Below, in pieces: positions 34,137-43,147 of a stretch of DNA of 64,000 nt; position 1 is the first letter of the stretch; every line of letters starts with the position of its first letter. Source of the DNA: SB11 sp964584305 (GTDB lineage Bacteria; Bacteroidota; Bacteroidia; UBA8524); NCBI GenBank assembly GCA_964584305.1, contig CAZOZL010000004.1, positions 62,001 to 126,000 on the forward strand, given 5' to 3'. Below the pieces are notes generated by a model. It was not told where the DNA came from. It worked only from the letters and a program-made list of their open reading frames with translations, and searched no databases. A program made the position numbers and the translations under genes.

Positions 34137-34147
34137 ACACAGGTTTT

Positions 34148-36793
34148 TTAGGTAAGAGCGGCTAAGTTTTGGTTTAGTAGTTTTAATTTCACTTCCGCAT
34201 CCGATTTTTTTTGTCGTTCACGTTCTACTATTTCAGGTTTGGCATTGGCTACAAAACGCTCGTTACTTAGTTTTTTATCTGCTGATTGTATAAACCCCAT
34301 CAAGTATTTTATTTCTTGGTTTAGTTTAATTTTTTCAGCTTCAACATCTATTTCTTCTTCCAAAAATACATAAAGGGCATCATTGTTTACCAATAGTTGT
34401 ACTGCACCTTCGGGCTTATTTTTTAAAATTTCAATAGCTGATACATTAGCTAATTTACGAATTAGAAACTCAAAATTTTTATAAATGTGGGCATTATTGT
34501 CGTTTTCGCACACCAAAGCTACTTTTAGTTTTTCTTTGGGAGATAAGCCTTTGCTATTACGAAGGTTTCTAATTTCAGTAATAAGTTCAATAGCTAATGA
34601 AGATATTTTTTCTGTTTGATTATTATGCGTAGGGTAATCTTCAATAATTATAGGTTTTTCAGGCTTACCGTCCATTAAATCGTGGTATAACTCCTCTGTA
34701 ATAAAAGGCATAAAGGGGTGTAATATCTTTAGCAAACTATTAAACAAACCAATTGTAGCACTGTAAGTACTTTGGTTAATGGGCTTACCATATTCTGGTT
34801 TTACCATTTCTAAATACCATGCGCAGTAGTAGTCCCAAACCAGTTTATAAGCTACCATTAAAGCCTCACTAAGGCGATAGTCTGCCATTTTACTTTCTAT
34901 CTCCTTTAGCCCTTCGTTTAGCTTATGTGCAAACCATTTGTTTGCCAACTCATTAGCGGCAATAATCTCATTGCTCACCTCACTATCAGCTACTACTTCC
35001 CAGCCTTTTATTAGGCGGTAGGCATTCCATATTTTGTTACAAAAGTTTCTGCCTTGCTCTACTTGGGCAAGGTCAAACATTATATCGTTTCCTGCTGATG
35101 AAGAAAGGAGTAAACCCATACGCACACCATCAGCACCATATTGTTCTATTAATTTCAAAGGGTCGGGCGAGTTACCCAATTGCTTACTCATTTTGCGGCG
35201 TTGTTTATCCCTTACTATTCCTGTGAAATACACATTTTTAAACGGTATTTCGTCTCTATACTCGTAGCCTGCCATTATCATGCGAAGTACCCAAAAAAAG
35301 ATAATATCAGGTCCTGTAACTAAATCATTGGTAGGGTAAAAGGCTTTTACATCAGGATTTTCAGGATTTTCAAAACCATCAAACACACTAATGGGCCACA
35401 ACCACGATGAGAACCAAGTATCCACAACGTCCTCATCTTGTTTCAACTCTCCAAGTTTGAATTTCAGATTTTGGAGTTCAAATTTCTTGATAGCATCTTT
35501 TTCGGTTGCTGCTACTACATAGTTGCCTGCCTCATTATACCATGCAGGGATGCGCTGCCCCCACCACAACTGGCGAGAAATACACCACTCACGGATATTT
35601 TCTACCCAGTGGCGATAGGTGTTTTTAAACTTAGCAGGATGAAATTTTATCTCATCATCCATTACAGCTTGTAGCACTTTAGGGTTTTTATCAATCATCC
35701 CTTTCATATCTACAAACCACTGCTTGCTAAGTTTAGGTTCTATAACGGCATTAGTACGTTCGCTATATCCAACGCTGTTTTTTATGTCTTCTACTTTATC
35801 AAGAATATCAAGTGCTTCAAGGTCTTTAACTATTTGCTTGCGTACAGCAAACCTATCCATACCTATATAGTGCTCTGCTGCTTGGGCAATAGTACCATCT
35901 TCATTAAAAATATCAATGGTTTTTAGCTTATGCTTTTTGCCTAACTCAAAATCATTAATATCATGGGCAGGAGTAACTTTTAAGCAACCTGTACCAAATT
36001 CAATATCAACATAGTTATCTAATATTATGGGTATTTCTCTATTGGCTATGGGTACTATTACTTTTTTGCCGTGCAGATGGGTAAAGCGTTCATCAGCAGG
36101 ATTAATACACACGGCGGTATCGCCAATAAGTGTTTCGGGGCGAGTAGTTGCTATGGTTACAAAACCATCTCCATCTGCTATTTTATATTTTATATAATAG
36201 AGTTTTGATTGTACGTCTTTATGGATTACCTCTTCATCACTTACTGATGTGCGTGCCGAAGAGTCCCAGTTTATCATTCGCTCACCACGGTACACCAATC
36301 CCTTCTCATGCAAATCAACAAAAACCTCAATAACGGCATCACTTAGCTTAGGCTCCATGGTGAAACGGGTACGTTCCCAATCACAACTTGCGCCTAATTT
36401 TTTAAGCTGTTCTAATATTATACCACCGTACTTTTCCTTCCATTCCCAAGCGTGTTCCAAAAACTTCTCGCGCCCAAGTTCTTGCTTGCCAATGCCTTTT
36501 TCTTTTAGCAGTTTCACTACTTTAGCCTCGGTAGCAATACTTGCATGATCCATACCTGGTACCCAGCAGGCTTCTTTGCCTTGCATACGGGCACGGCGGG
36601 TAAGAATATCCTGAATGGTATTGTTGAGCATATGCCCCATATGCAGCATACCTGTTACATTAGGCGGTGGGATAACTATGCTATATTTTGGCTTGCTGCT
36701 ATTGGCATCAGCATGGAAATAGCCATTGTCCAGCCAGTATTTATACCATTTATCTTCTACTTCGGCGGGATTATATGTTTTTGAGAGCTGCAT
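34148..36793 (-). CDS. valS: Valyl-tRNA synthetase
   Basis: An 881-residue class I synthetase charging tRNA-Val. The HIGH-type motif is in PPPNVTGMLHMGHML near residue 40, an editing domain lies at about 185-330 (TTRPETLIGDTAV), and the second signature KMSKQLGNSPDPL is near 510 (the common form is KMSKS; Gln here is probably a normal variant). The anticodon-binding domain and a C-terminal coiled-coil (about 810-880) are present. I start at the ATG at 36793 (MQLSKTYNPAEVEDKWY), six codons inside the longest frame, because homologues begin here. Confidence 0.95.
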   Translation of the reverse strand: MQLSKTYNPAEVEDKWYKYWLDNGYFHADANSSKPKYSIVIPPPNVTGMLHMGHMLNNTIQDILTRRARMQGKEACWVPGMDHASIATEAKVVKLLKEKGIGKQELGREKFLEHAWEWKEKYGGIILEQLKKLGASCDWERTRFTMEPKLSDAVIEVFVDLHEKGLVYRGERMINWDSSARTSVSDEEVIHKDVQSKLYYIKYKIADGDGFVTIATTRPETLIGDTAVCINPADERFTHLHGKKVIVPIANREIPIILDNYVDIEFGTGCLKVTPAHDINDFELGKKHKLKTIDIFNEDGTIAQAAEHYIGMDRFAVRKQIVKDLEALDILDKVEDIKNSVGYSERTNAVIEPKLSKQWFVDMKGMIDKNPKVLQAVMDDEIKFHPAKFKNTYRHWVENIREWCISRQLWWGQRIPAWYNEAGNYVVAATEKDAIKKFELQNLKFKLGELKQDEDVVDTWFSSWLWPISVFDGFENPENPDVKAFYPTNDLVTGPDIIFFWVLRMIMAGYEYRDEIPFKNVYFTGIVRDKQRRKMSKQLGNSPDPLKLIEQYGADGVRMGLLLSSSAGNDIMFDLAQVEQGRNFCNKIWNAYRLIKGWEVVADSEVSNEIIAANELANKWFAHKLNEGLKEIESKMADYRLSEALMVAYKLVWDYYCAWYLEMVKPEYGKPINQSTYSATIGLFNSLLKILHPFMPFITEELYHDLMDGKPEKPIIIEDYPTHNNQTEKISSLAIELITEIRNLRNSKGLSPKEKLKVALVCENDNNAHIYKNFEFLIRKLANVSAIEILKNKPEGAVQLLVNNDALYVFLEEEIDVEAEKIKLNQEIKYLMGFIQSADKKLSNERFVANAKPEIVERERQKKSDAEVKLKLLNQNLAALT

Positions 36794-36915
36794 TATCCTG
36801 CGAAAATACACATAAGCAAAGAAAATTAAGCGGCTTGCTTTATCTAATCAAAGTAAAACTACTGAAATAAGCATTTTGCTTCCTGTTTTCTCTATTGTTG
36901 AGATAGTATAACAAG

Positions 36916-37084
36916 ACCGTTGTAAGGTTTTTTTAGCTATTGGCTTTTAGCCTTTGTAATGTAATGGTAACAGAATAAGATTTTAATCTTATTCTTATAG
37001 GCAACATACCACTTATACTTACTGGCATAAGACCCTGCCCGCATCTTCCTGTTAATGCTTAAAAGCTAAGAATGAGCAACGATT
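36916..37084. mobile_element. MITE-like element, degenerate copy 2
   Basis: ACCGTTGTAAGG (36916-36927) at the left matches the terminus of the element at 23065-23207. Inside are AACATACCACTTAT (37003 on), ACTGGCATAAGA and CCTGCCCG (to about 37042), in the same order as on the reverse strand of copy 1. The right end is eroded (CAACGAT at 37077-37083). Together with the two palindromes below it fills most of the 379-nt gap between valS and the glycosyltransferase gene; no gene is visible there. Confidence 0.5.
36972..36995. repeat. Perfect 11-bp inverted repeat within the MITE-like element
   Basis: AGAATAAGATT (36972-36982) and AATCTTATTCT (36985-36995) are separated by TT, giving a strong AT-rich hairpin on either strand. 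Confidence 0.7.
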
Positions 37085-37102
37085 TTGATATATGAATAAC
37101 AG

Positions 37103-37117
37103 CGGGTTTTAAACCCG
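37103..37117. repeat. Short palindrome CGGGTTT-T-AAACCCG
   Basis: Seven-base arms around one central T, between the MITE-like copy 2 and the glycosyltransferase promoter. Similar small palindromes occur at 10241 and 57203. Confidence 0.5.
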
Positions 37118-37160
37118 ATGAAAAGAATATCAAAAATCTTAAAATCAACAAATCAAGGGA

Positions 37161-37168
37161 TATATTTG
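37161..37168 (+). promoter_or_regulatory. -7 box of the glycosyltransferase gene
   Basis: TATATTTG matches TAnnTTTG exactly and ends 4 nt before the GTG at 37173, predicting a leaderless message. Confidence 0.4.
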
Positions 37169-37172
37169 CACT

Positions 37173-37922
37173 GTGCAGCCAAAACTCACTATAATTACCG
37201 TTACCTACAATGCCGCAAGGTTTTTAGAACCTACCATAAAAAGTATTGCCGCCCAAACCTATCCAAATATTGAGTATGTGGTGGTGGACGGGGAAAGTAA
37301 AGATAATACGGTAGGTAGTATAAAAAAATATCCTAATACAGTGAGTCAATGGGTAAGCGAGCCTGATAGCGGCTTGTACGATGCTATGAACAAGGGGTTG
37401 CAAATGGCAACAGGAGACTATATAATGGTGCTAAACGCTGGCGACTTGCTAAACGAACCCAATACTATTGAAAAAATTTTTGCACAATACAATAACGAGG
37501 ATGTGCTGTATGGCGATACCAAAATAATAGATACCGACTACCAATTTGTAGGGATGCGGCATTTTACACCTCCTGAAAACCTAACATGGGAAAATTTCCA
37601 GCAAGGCATGGTAGTATGCCATCAGTCTATTATTAGTAAAAAAGAAATTACACCTACCTACAACCTAAACTATAAAATTGCTGCTGATATTGACTGGGCA
37701 ATACGCCTGCTAAAAAATGCTAAAAACAGTAAAAACGTACATGAAGTGATTACCCAATTTATGCAAGATGGGGTAAGCACCCAACACCGCTGGGCAGGCG
37801 TACGAGAACGCTTTGGCGTAATGATAAAGTATTTTGGTTTTTTTACTACGCTGTTTAATAATATTTCACGGGGGCTGCATTATTTTTTTACATTAAGATT
37901 TTTGAAAAATGTGAGGAGGTAA
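37173..37922 (+). CDS. Family 2 glycosyltransferase
   Basis: A 249-residue GT-A fold enzyme. PKLTIITVTYNAARFLEPTI opens the fold; VVDGESKDNT holds the nucleotide-sugar contact; the metal-binding acidic motif is the LNAGDLL variant (near residue 90) rather than a classical DXD, as in WcaA/WcaE-like enzymes; DIDWAIRL lies near 170. It ends with basic amphipathic segments that may touch the membrane. It is isolated from other sugar genes, so its product (capsule, O-antigen or lipid-linked sugar) is unknown. The start codon is GTG. Confidence 0.85.
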   Translation: MQPKLTIITVTYNAARFLEPTIKSIAAQTYPNIEYVVVDGESKDNTVGSIKKYPNTVSQWVSEPDSGLYDAMNKGLQMATGDYIMVLNAGDLLNEPNTIEKIFAQYNNEDVLYGDTKIIDTDYQFVGMRHFTPPENLTWENFQQGMVVCHQSIISKKEITPTYNLNYKIAADIDWAIRLLKNAKNSKNVHEVITQFMQDGVSTQHRWAGVRERFGVMIKYFGFFTTLFNNISRGLHYFFTLRFLKNVRR

Positions 37923-38226
37923 AATTATGAGTGTAATAAGAACTCGTACCTTACTCTTTCACCCAGTGGCGTAAATTTATAAGATTTATTCAAAATATAA
38001 GTTTAGCAATTCTTTCAAGCCATTCAAAAATCAGCAAATCAAAACCAATTCAGATTTTAAAGATTTTATAAACGATTTGCATCAAAAACGTTGTTCCTGC
38101 TTTGTAGCACTACAAAAAGCCTTTGAGCATATCTATAAACAAAAATAAAACGCCATAAACACTGCACTATAAATCACCGTCAATACAAAGGGCAATAAAA
38201 GCCTGTTAAATATAGTTGATAAAGCA
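37923..38226. other. Intergenic region with a small hairpin
   Basis: No gene is visible in these 300 bases. TTTGTAG (38100-38106) pairs with CTACAAA (38109-38115) over a 2-nt gap, but without a T-run, so it is not a clear terminator. Confidence 0.3.
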
Positions 38227-38234
38227 TAATTTTG
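38227..38234 (+). promoter_or_regulatory. -7 box of the beta-helix lipoprotein gene
   Basis: TAATTTTG matches the consensus exactly. It lies upstream of TTG 38243 and downstream of TTG 38216, so it supports 38243 as the start. Confidence 0.45.
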
Positions 38235-38242
38235 GCACAAAT

Positions 38243-39661
38243 TTGAAGTTAGTGTATAAACATAGTACTTGGGTACTGGTAATATTGTTTTTTGGGGTGG
38301 GTATTTTCGCTCCTTCTTGCAAGCGAGAGCGGTTTGATAGTAGCCCTTCGGCACAATTAGCTTTTGATACTGATACGGTTTTGTTTGATACCGTGTTTAC
38401 CACACTGGGCGGCGGTCCTTTCCCCCGTTCGGTAAACAAAAGGCTAAAAGTATATAACCGCAATGCCAATACCATAAAAACCGACATTCGCTTGGCGGGT
38501 GGGGTTGCATCTGCCTACCGTATTAATATTGATGGGCAAAGCACCACACAAGTTACCAACTATGAAATATTGGGCGGCGATAGCATTTTTATTTTTGTAG
38601 AAGTAAGCGTTGACCCTAACAATACCAACAACCCATTAATTATAAAAGACTCTATTACCTTTACTACCAATGGTAATATACAAGATATTAAACTAATAGC
38701 ATGGGGGCAAGATGCGTACTATTTTCAAGATTCTATTTTGGGCTGCAACACCGTTTGGAATGATAATACCAAACCTTATGTAATACATCAATCGGTATTA
38801 GTGCCAGCGAATTGTAAGCTAACCATAGGCGAGGGCGTAAGGGTATATTCTGATGTAAACTCTACTATTTTTGTACAAGGAACATTAGAAGTAAACGGAA
38901 CAGAAACTAACCGAGTGAAGTTTCAAGGCGCACGTTTGGGCGTAGGTTTTGAGGATATACCAGGGCAGTGGAATGGGCTTCATTTTCTTACCACAAGCAC
39001 AAACAATACAATTAAATATACTGATATTATAAATGGAGTAGTAGGGATTCGGTGCGATTCTCTACCCAATAATAGCAACCCCAAAGCAGTTATAGAAAAT
39101 ACATTGATACAAAATATGAGTGCCGTAGGGGTATTAGGTTTTACCACCCAAATAAGGATGATAAATACCTGTATAGCCAACTGTGGGCAATTTACCTTTG
39201 CAGGAGACTTGGGCGGAACCTATGAGATGATACACTGTACCTTTGCTAATTTTGCAGGTACATTTTCACGGCGTGAACCCTCGTTTGCACTTAGCAATGC
39301 CGATTTGGTAAATGCAAACGGAGTACTTATAGCAAACAACCCGCTTACCTATACCATACGCAACAGTATTATTTATGGCAGCTTGCGTGAGGAAATTTTG
39401 TTGGTACAAGAAGGTGCAGGAACAATTACCAGAACTTTTGAAAACAATATTGTTAAAAGCCAGTTACAAGGCTTCCCATCAAGTAATATAATAAATATAA
39501 GCCCTAAATTTGAAAATATAAACGATTTAGATTTTAAATTAGATACACTATCACCAGCACAAGACAAAGCCCCTCTATTAAGCCCATTAATTACTAAAGA
39601 CCTTGAAGGCACAAGCCGTGATGCACAACCCGATATAGGCGCATACGAAAGAGTAGAATAA
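38243..39661 (+). CDS. Lipoprotein with a right-handed parallel beta-helix region
   Basis: A 472-residue lipoprotein. From TTG 38243 the signal peptide runs KLVYKHSTWVLVILFFGVGIFAPSC, with Cys at about 26. An N-terminal beta-sandwich (about 35-170) is followed by a right-handed beta-helix (about 175-440) with repeated short turns (KLTIGEGVRVY, IFVQGTLEVNG, NTIKYTDIINGVVGIR, AVIENTLIQNMSAVGV) and a C-terminal DIGAYE end typical of choice-of-anchor Q/pectate-lyase-like proteins. No catalytic site is evident. The TTG at 38216 is in frame but lies upstream of the predicted -7 box. It leads a run of four lipoprotein genes. Confidence 0.78.
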   Translation: MKLVYKHSTWVLVILFFGVGIFAPSCKRERFDSSPSAQLAFDTDTVLFDTVFTTLGGGPFPRSVNKRLKVYNRNANTIKTDIRLAGGVASAYRINIDGQSTTQVTNYEILGGDSIFIFVEVSVDPNNTNNPLIIKDSITFTTNGNIQDIKLIAWGQDAYYFQDSILGCNTVWNDNTKPYVIHQSVLVPANCKLTIGEGVRVYSDVNSTIFVQGTLEVNGTETNRVKFQGARLGVGFEDIPGQWNGLHFLTTSTNNTIKYTDIINGVVGIRCDSLPNNSNPKAVIENTLIQNMSAVGVLGFTTQIRMINTCIANCGQFTFAGDLGGTYEMIHCTFANFAGTFSRREPSFALSNADLVNANGVLIANNPLTYTIRNSIIYGSLREEILLVQEGAGTITRTFENNIVKSQLQGFPSSNIINISPKFENINDLDFKLDTLSPAQDKAPLLSPLITKDLEGTSRDAQPDIGAYERVE

Positions 39662-39703
39662 TATTACTTATTGCACATTTTTATTTTTTTTATATATTGC
39701 GGT

Positions 39704-40153
39704 ATGAAAAAAATTACATTTATTATTTTATTAGTTGTAAGCGTTGCTTATACAGGTTGTAGTGATGGCGGTAATGTTGTAACTGCTGATACTATTGTTG
39801 GCACATGGAATATAACCGATGCAGGTATTGACATGAAAAATATGCCCGAAGGTATGGAAGCAATGCTACCCATGATGGAAAAAGCGTTTCTTAAATCAGT
39901 GTATGAGTATAAAAGCGATGGTACATACTCTATGAAAACCATGATGGGTAATACTACTGGCAAGTGGACTTATGATGCTGATAACAACACTATAAACCAT
40001 ACTAAAGAGGGGAGCGACAATACTAAAATATTCCAAATTAAATCTGGCGATGAAAGTAGCATGAAAGTGTATGAAGATAAAGGCGAAGATGGCTCTATAA
40101 CACTTATTTTAGAAAAAGCAGAAACCTCAGAAACAGAAGATGATGGCGAGTAA
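39704..40153 (+). CDS. Lipocalin-like lipoprotein
   Basis: A 149-residue lipoprotein: signal peptide MKKITFIILLVVSVAYTGC, lipidated Cys19, then a small beta-barrel pattern beginning IVGTWNITDAGI and continuing YEYKSDGTYSMKT, TGKWTYDADNNTI. The GTW start and repeated antiparallel strands fit the lipocalin-like families of Bacteroidota. It ends in an acidic tail and overlaps the next gene. Similar in plan to the protein at 40632. Function is unknown. Confidence 0.72.
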   Translation: MKKITFIILLVVSVAYTGCSDGGNVVTADTIVGTWNITDAGIDMKNMPEGMEAMLPMMEKAFLKSVYEYKSDGTYSMKTMMGNTTGKWTYDADNNTINHTKEGSDNTKIFQIKSGDESSMKVYEDKGEDGSITLILEKAETSETEDDGE

Positions 40154-40589
40154 GTCTATTTATATACTTTTATCCATTCTTTTACTGTTTACTTCTTGCC
40201 GAAGTTGCTCAAAAAGATTGGGAGACACCTTAGGTGAATCAGTGGGCGAGTTTAGTGAGGGTGTAGCCAAAGGGGCTGAAAAAGCCTTTGATATAGAGGT
40301 GATTTTTTCAAAAGAACTGAAAGAAAAGGGTATTTCTGTGGGCAAAGTATTGCTAAGTAGTGATACTGCCGCAAACAATGCAGGACATGATAATAAGCTG
40401 TCTATTTATCTTATTTTTGAGAAAGATTATAAGGGTGTAGTGCAGGTGAGAGTTACTGATGCAAAAGGCTTAGAAATTGGCAGAAGCAAAGACTCTGTTG
40501 ATGCTAAAGCGGGTGATGCTGGATACTTTGACTTGATATTTGATAAGCGCACTAATATTGATAGCGATAGCAAAATAAATATAGAGTAA
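40140..40589 (+). CDS. Small lipoprotein of unknown function
   Basis: A 149-residue lipoprotein with signal peptide and lipobox LFTSC (Cys20), followed by RSCSKR, then an alternating beta/alpha region. No known domain is recognised. The ATGATG start overlaps the preceding stop by 14 nt, so it is translationally coupled to the lipocalin-like gene. Confidence 0.68.
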   Translation: MMASKSIYILLSILLLFTSCRSCSKRLGDTLGESVGEFSEGVAKGAEKAFDIEVIFSKELKEKGISVGKVLLSSDTAANNAGHDNKLSIYLIFEKDYKGVVQVRVTDAKGLEIGRSKDSVDAKAGDAGYFDLIFDKRTNIDSDSKINIE

Positions 40590-40631
40590 GTACAAACCTT
40601 TTATGTGCTAACTTCGTTTGAGATAATAGAT

Positions 40632-41066
40632 ATGAAAAAAATTATAGTAGGTATTGCCATTGTGTGCAATACCTTTTTTTATTGCGGCTGTAAAAGCACA
40701 GAAAATACAAAAATAGACACTGCTGCTTTTGTGGGGACATGGGTAGGCGAAAGCTATTCTACTGATGTTAAACTTGTGAGTGAACAAATACTAAAGGCAG
40801 GTGAAACAATGACCAAAGCCACAGCGTATAACCTGAAAAGCGATAGCACTTTTACCGAGAAAGTTTTTGGACTTGAGAGCTGGGGAACGTGGGAATACAC
40901 AACTGATAGTAGCGTTTTTATTATTAAATATATAGAGAAAAAAGGACCAAACGATAGAAAAGAAACTCGGTATAATGTAGTGAGTATAAACGATTCATTG
41001 CTGGTTTTACAGTTTCAACTAAGCGAAAATACCACCGAGTTATATACTTATAGAAAGCAAAAGTAG
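40632..41066 (+). CDS. Second lipocalin-like lipoprotein
   Basis: A 144-residue lipoprotein with signal peptide MKKIIVGIAIVCNTFFYCGC and FVGTWVGESY, YNLKSDSTFTEKV, WGTWEYTTDSSVFII strands, closely resembling the plan of the protein at 39704. I start at ATG 40632; the longer frame adds nine residues before the signal peptide. It is 42 nt after the previous gene and probably in the same transcription unit. Confidence 0.72.
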   Translation: MKKIIVGIAIVCNTFFYCGCKSTENTKIDTAAFVGTWVGESYSTDVKLVSEQILKAGETMTKATAYNLKSDSTFTEKVFGLESWGTWEYTTDSSVFIIKYIEKKGPNDRKETRYNVVSINDSLLVLQFQLSENTTELYTYRKQK

Positions 41067-41128
41067 GCAAGCCTAAAACATATTATTTTTTAAAAATATT
41101 CTCTAAGCAGTATTGTATTCCATTTGTT

Positions 41129-41575
41129 ATGAGTATTAGAGTTGAAACGCCAAGTAGTTCTGATAAACAAGAGTGGCTAACACTTTGGCAAGATTATCTT
41201 GATTTTTATGCTGAACAATTGCCTGGTGAAATTACCCATTGTACATGGGATAGAATGCTTGATGCTAAAGAGCAGATGTACGTATTTGTTGCTTACAATG
41301 GTGGTGAAATGGTGGGGTTTGTACATTATGTATTACATCGATCAACATGGGCAAAAGGATATTATTGCTACCTTGAAGATTTGTTTGTTACTGCTAATGC
41401 CAGAAGTAAAGGAGTGGCGCGCGCACTTATTAGTGCCGTACAAGAGGCAGCAAAAAATAATAATTGCGAACGACTTTATTGGGTTACTGGCGAAAGCAAC
41501 ATTATTGCTAAAGCACTATACGATAAAATGGCAGAGAAAACGGAGTATTTTCAGTACCGTTTAGGCTTAGACTAA
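41129..41575 (+). CDS. GNAT-family N-acetyltransferase
   Basis: A 148-residue acetyltransferase. The acetyl-CoA pyrophosphate loop is at ARSKGVARALISAVQ (about 90-104), after the beta-4 strand YLEDLFV, and the C-terminal RLYWVTGESNIIAKALYDKM fits the GNAT core. Substrate is unknown. A strong terminator between it and the convergent acyl-CoA dehydrogenase gene follows 115 nt later. Confidence 0.88.
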   Translation: MSIRVETPSSSDKQEWLTLWQDYLDFYAEQLPGEITHCTWDRMLDAKEQMYVFVAYNGGEMVGFVHYVLHRSTWAKGYYCYLEDLFVTANARSKGVARALISAVQEAAKNNNCERLYWVTGESNIIAKALYDKMAEKTEYFQYRLGLD

Positions 41576-41689
41576 TTTACGGGATAAAACTATGGTATGT
41601 GCTGTTATTTTGGACTATAATTCTTATAATATTGATAATAAGCTGTTTGTTTGTCAATTTATTTCAGGACGGTACACATACATAAGAAC

Positions 41690-41717
41690 AAAAAAGCAGC
41701 CATTGGCTGCTTTTTTT
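41690..41717. terminator. Bidirectional rho-independent terminator
   Basis: A6-GCAGCC, short loop ATT, GGCTGC-T7, with the A-run on one side and the T-run on the other. It can end both the acetyltransferase and the convergent acyl-CoA dehydrogenase transcripts. Confidence 0.9.
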
Positions 41718-41744
41718 ATATTTATTTGGTATTTGGTAATAAAA

Positions 41745-42887
41745 CTAATCTCTTAAAATAGCTCTCGAAATTACTATGCGGTTTACCTCACTTGTGCCTT
41801 CATATATTTGGGTAATTTTTGCATCACGCATCAAACGCTCCACATGGTATTCTTTTACATAGCCATAACCGCCATGTACTTGCACTGCCTCGGTAGTGGT
41901 TTTCATAGCTGTTTCACTGGCAAATACTTTTGCCATGCTACTGGCTAATGCGTAGTCTAAGCCATTGTCCTTTAGCCAAGCAGCCTTAAAGCATAATAAA
42001 CGTGAGGCTTCAATTTCTGTTGCCATATCAGCCAATTTAAACTGTATAGCTTGGTGTTTAGAAATTTCTTTGCCAAATGCCTTACGCTCTTTACTATATT
42101 GTAGTGCAAGTTCATAAGCACCACTGGCAATACCCAATGCTTGCGAAGCTATACCTATACGCCCGCCTGCAAGAGTTTTCATGGCAAATTTAAAACCAAA
42201 ACCATCTTCGCCTATCCTGTTTTCTTTAGGTACTTTAACATCCTGAAACATAAGCGAGTGTGTATCGCTACCACGTATGCCCATTTTATCTTCTTTTTTA
42301 CCTACCTGCACACCTTCCCACTCTTTTTCAACTATAAAAGCATTAATCCCTCTATGTCCTTTTTCTATATCTGTTTGTGCTATTACTAAATATACCGAGC
42401 CACTGTTTCCGTTGGTTATCCAATTTTTAGTTCCGTTTAGTAAATAATGGTCGCCTTTGTCTTCGGCAGTAGTACGTTGCGATGTGGCATCACTTCCCGC
42501 CTCAGGCTCGCTCAAGCAAAATGCACCATGTATTTTTCCTTGTGCTAAGGGTATTAAGTATTTCTGTTTTTGCTCTTCTGTTCCAAAAGTTTCTAATCCC
42601 CAGCAAACCAGCGAGTTGTTTACCGACATTACTACCGATGCCGAAGCATCAATTTTAGAAATTTCCTCCATTGCCAGCACATAAGATATAGTATCCATGC
42701 CACCACCACCATAGGTTGGGCTAACCATCATACCTAAAAATCCTAACTCGCCCATTGCCCGTACTTGTGCAGTAGGAAACTCTTGGTTGGTATCTCTTTC
42801 TATAACACCAGGCAATAATTCTGCTTGGGCAAAATCACGCGCGGCTTTCTGTATCATTAAGTGTTCTTCTGTAAGCTCGAAATTCAT
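41745..42887 (-). CDS. Acyl-CoA dehydrogenase (short/branched-chain type)
   Basis: A 380-residue FAD flavoenzyme of fatty acid or branched-chain beta-oxidation. Visible motifs: GFLGMMVSPTYGGGGMD near 50, AFCLSEPEAGSD and YLLNGTKNWITNG near 125-160, and the C-terminal QIYEGTSEVNRI, whose Glu is the catalytic base. The pattern resembles butyryl-CoA dehydrogenase-like enzymes. The ATG at 42887 is used because homologues begin MNFELTEEH; the frame runs 21 codons further. A consensus -7 box lies 22 nt upstream. Confidence 0.94.
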   Translation of the reverse strand: MNFELTEEHLMIQKAARDFAQAELLPGVIERDTNQEFPTAQVRAMGELGFLGMMVSPTYGGGGMDTISYVLAMEEISKIDASASVVMSVNNSLVCWGLETFGTEEQKQKYLIPLAQGKIHGAFCLSEPEAGSDATSQRTTAEDKGDHYLLNGTKNWITNGNSGSVYLVIAQTDIEKGHRGINAFIVEKEWEGVQVGKKEDKMGIRGSDTHSLMFQDVKVPKENRIGEDGFGFKFAMKTLAGGRIGIASQALGIASGAYELALQYSKERKAFGKEISKHQAIQFKLADMATEIEASRLLCFKAAWLKDNGLDYALASSMAKVFASETAMKTTTEAVQVHGGYGYVKEYHVERLMRDAKITQIYEGTSEVNRIVISRAILRD

Positions 42888-42909
42888 ACGGTTAGGTTTT
42901 AAAAGTGTG

Positions 42910-42917
42910 CAAATATA
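42910..42917 (-). promoter_or_regulatory. -7 box of the acyl-CoA dehydrogenase gene
   Basis: The minus strand reads TATATTTG, an exact TAnnTTTG match, 22 nt before the ATG. Confidence 0.4.
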
Positions 42918-43147
42918 CGTTAATAGGTGTAAAGATGAAAAGAGCAGCAAAGGCTTGTTTTCAAAGAAAAATCTTGATTTTTTATAGATTTAAAGCTAAT
43001 TAATTCATAACGAGATAGAAAAAACCGCTGCTTATATAAAACCACTTTCATATTTTTTATAAACCGCCTTATCTTTACACCATAAAGTAGCTAAAAGTAC
43101 TATACTCAGTATTATAAGTAAGCAAACTTTATGATGAAACTGAAGAA

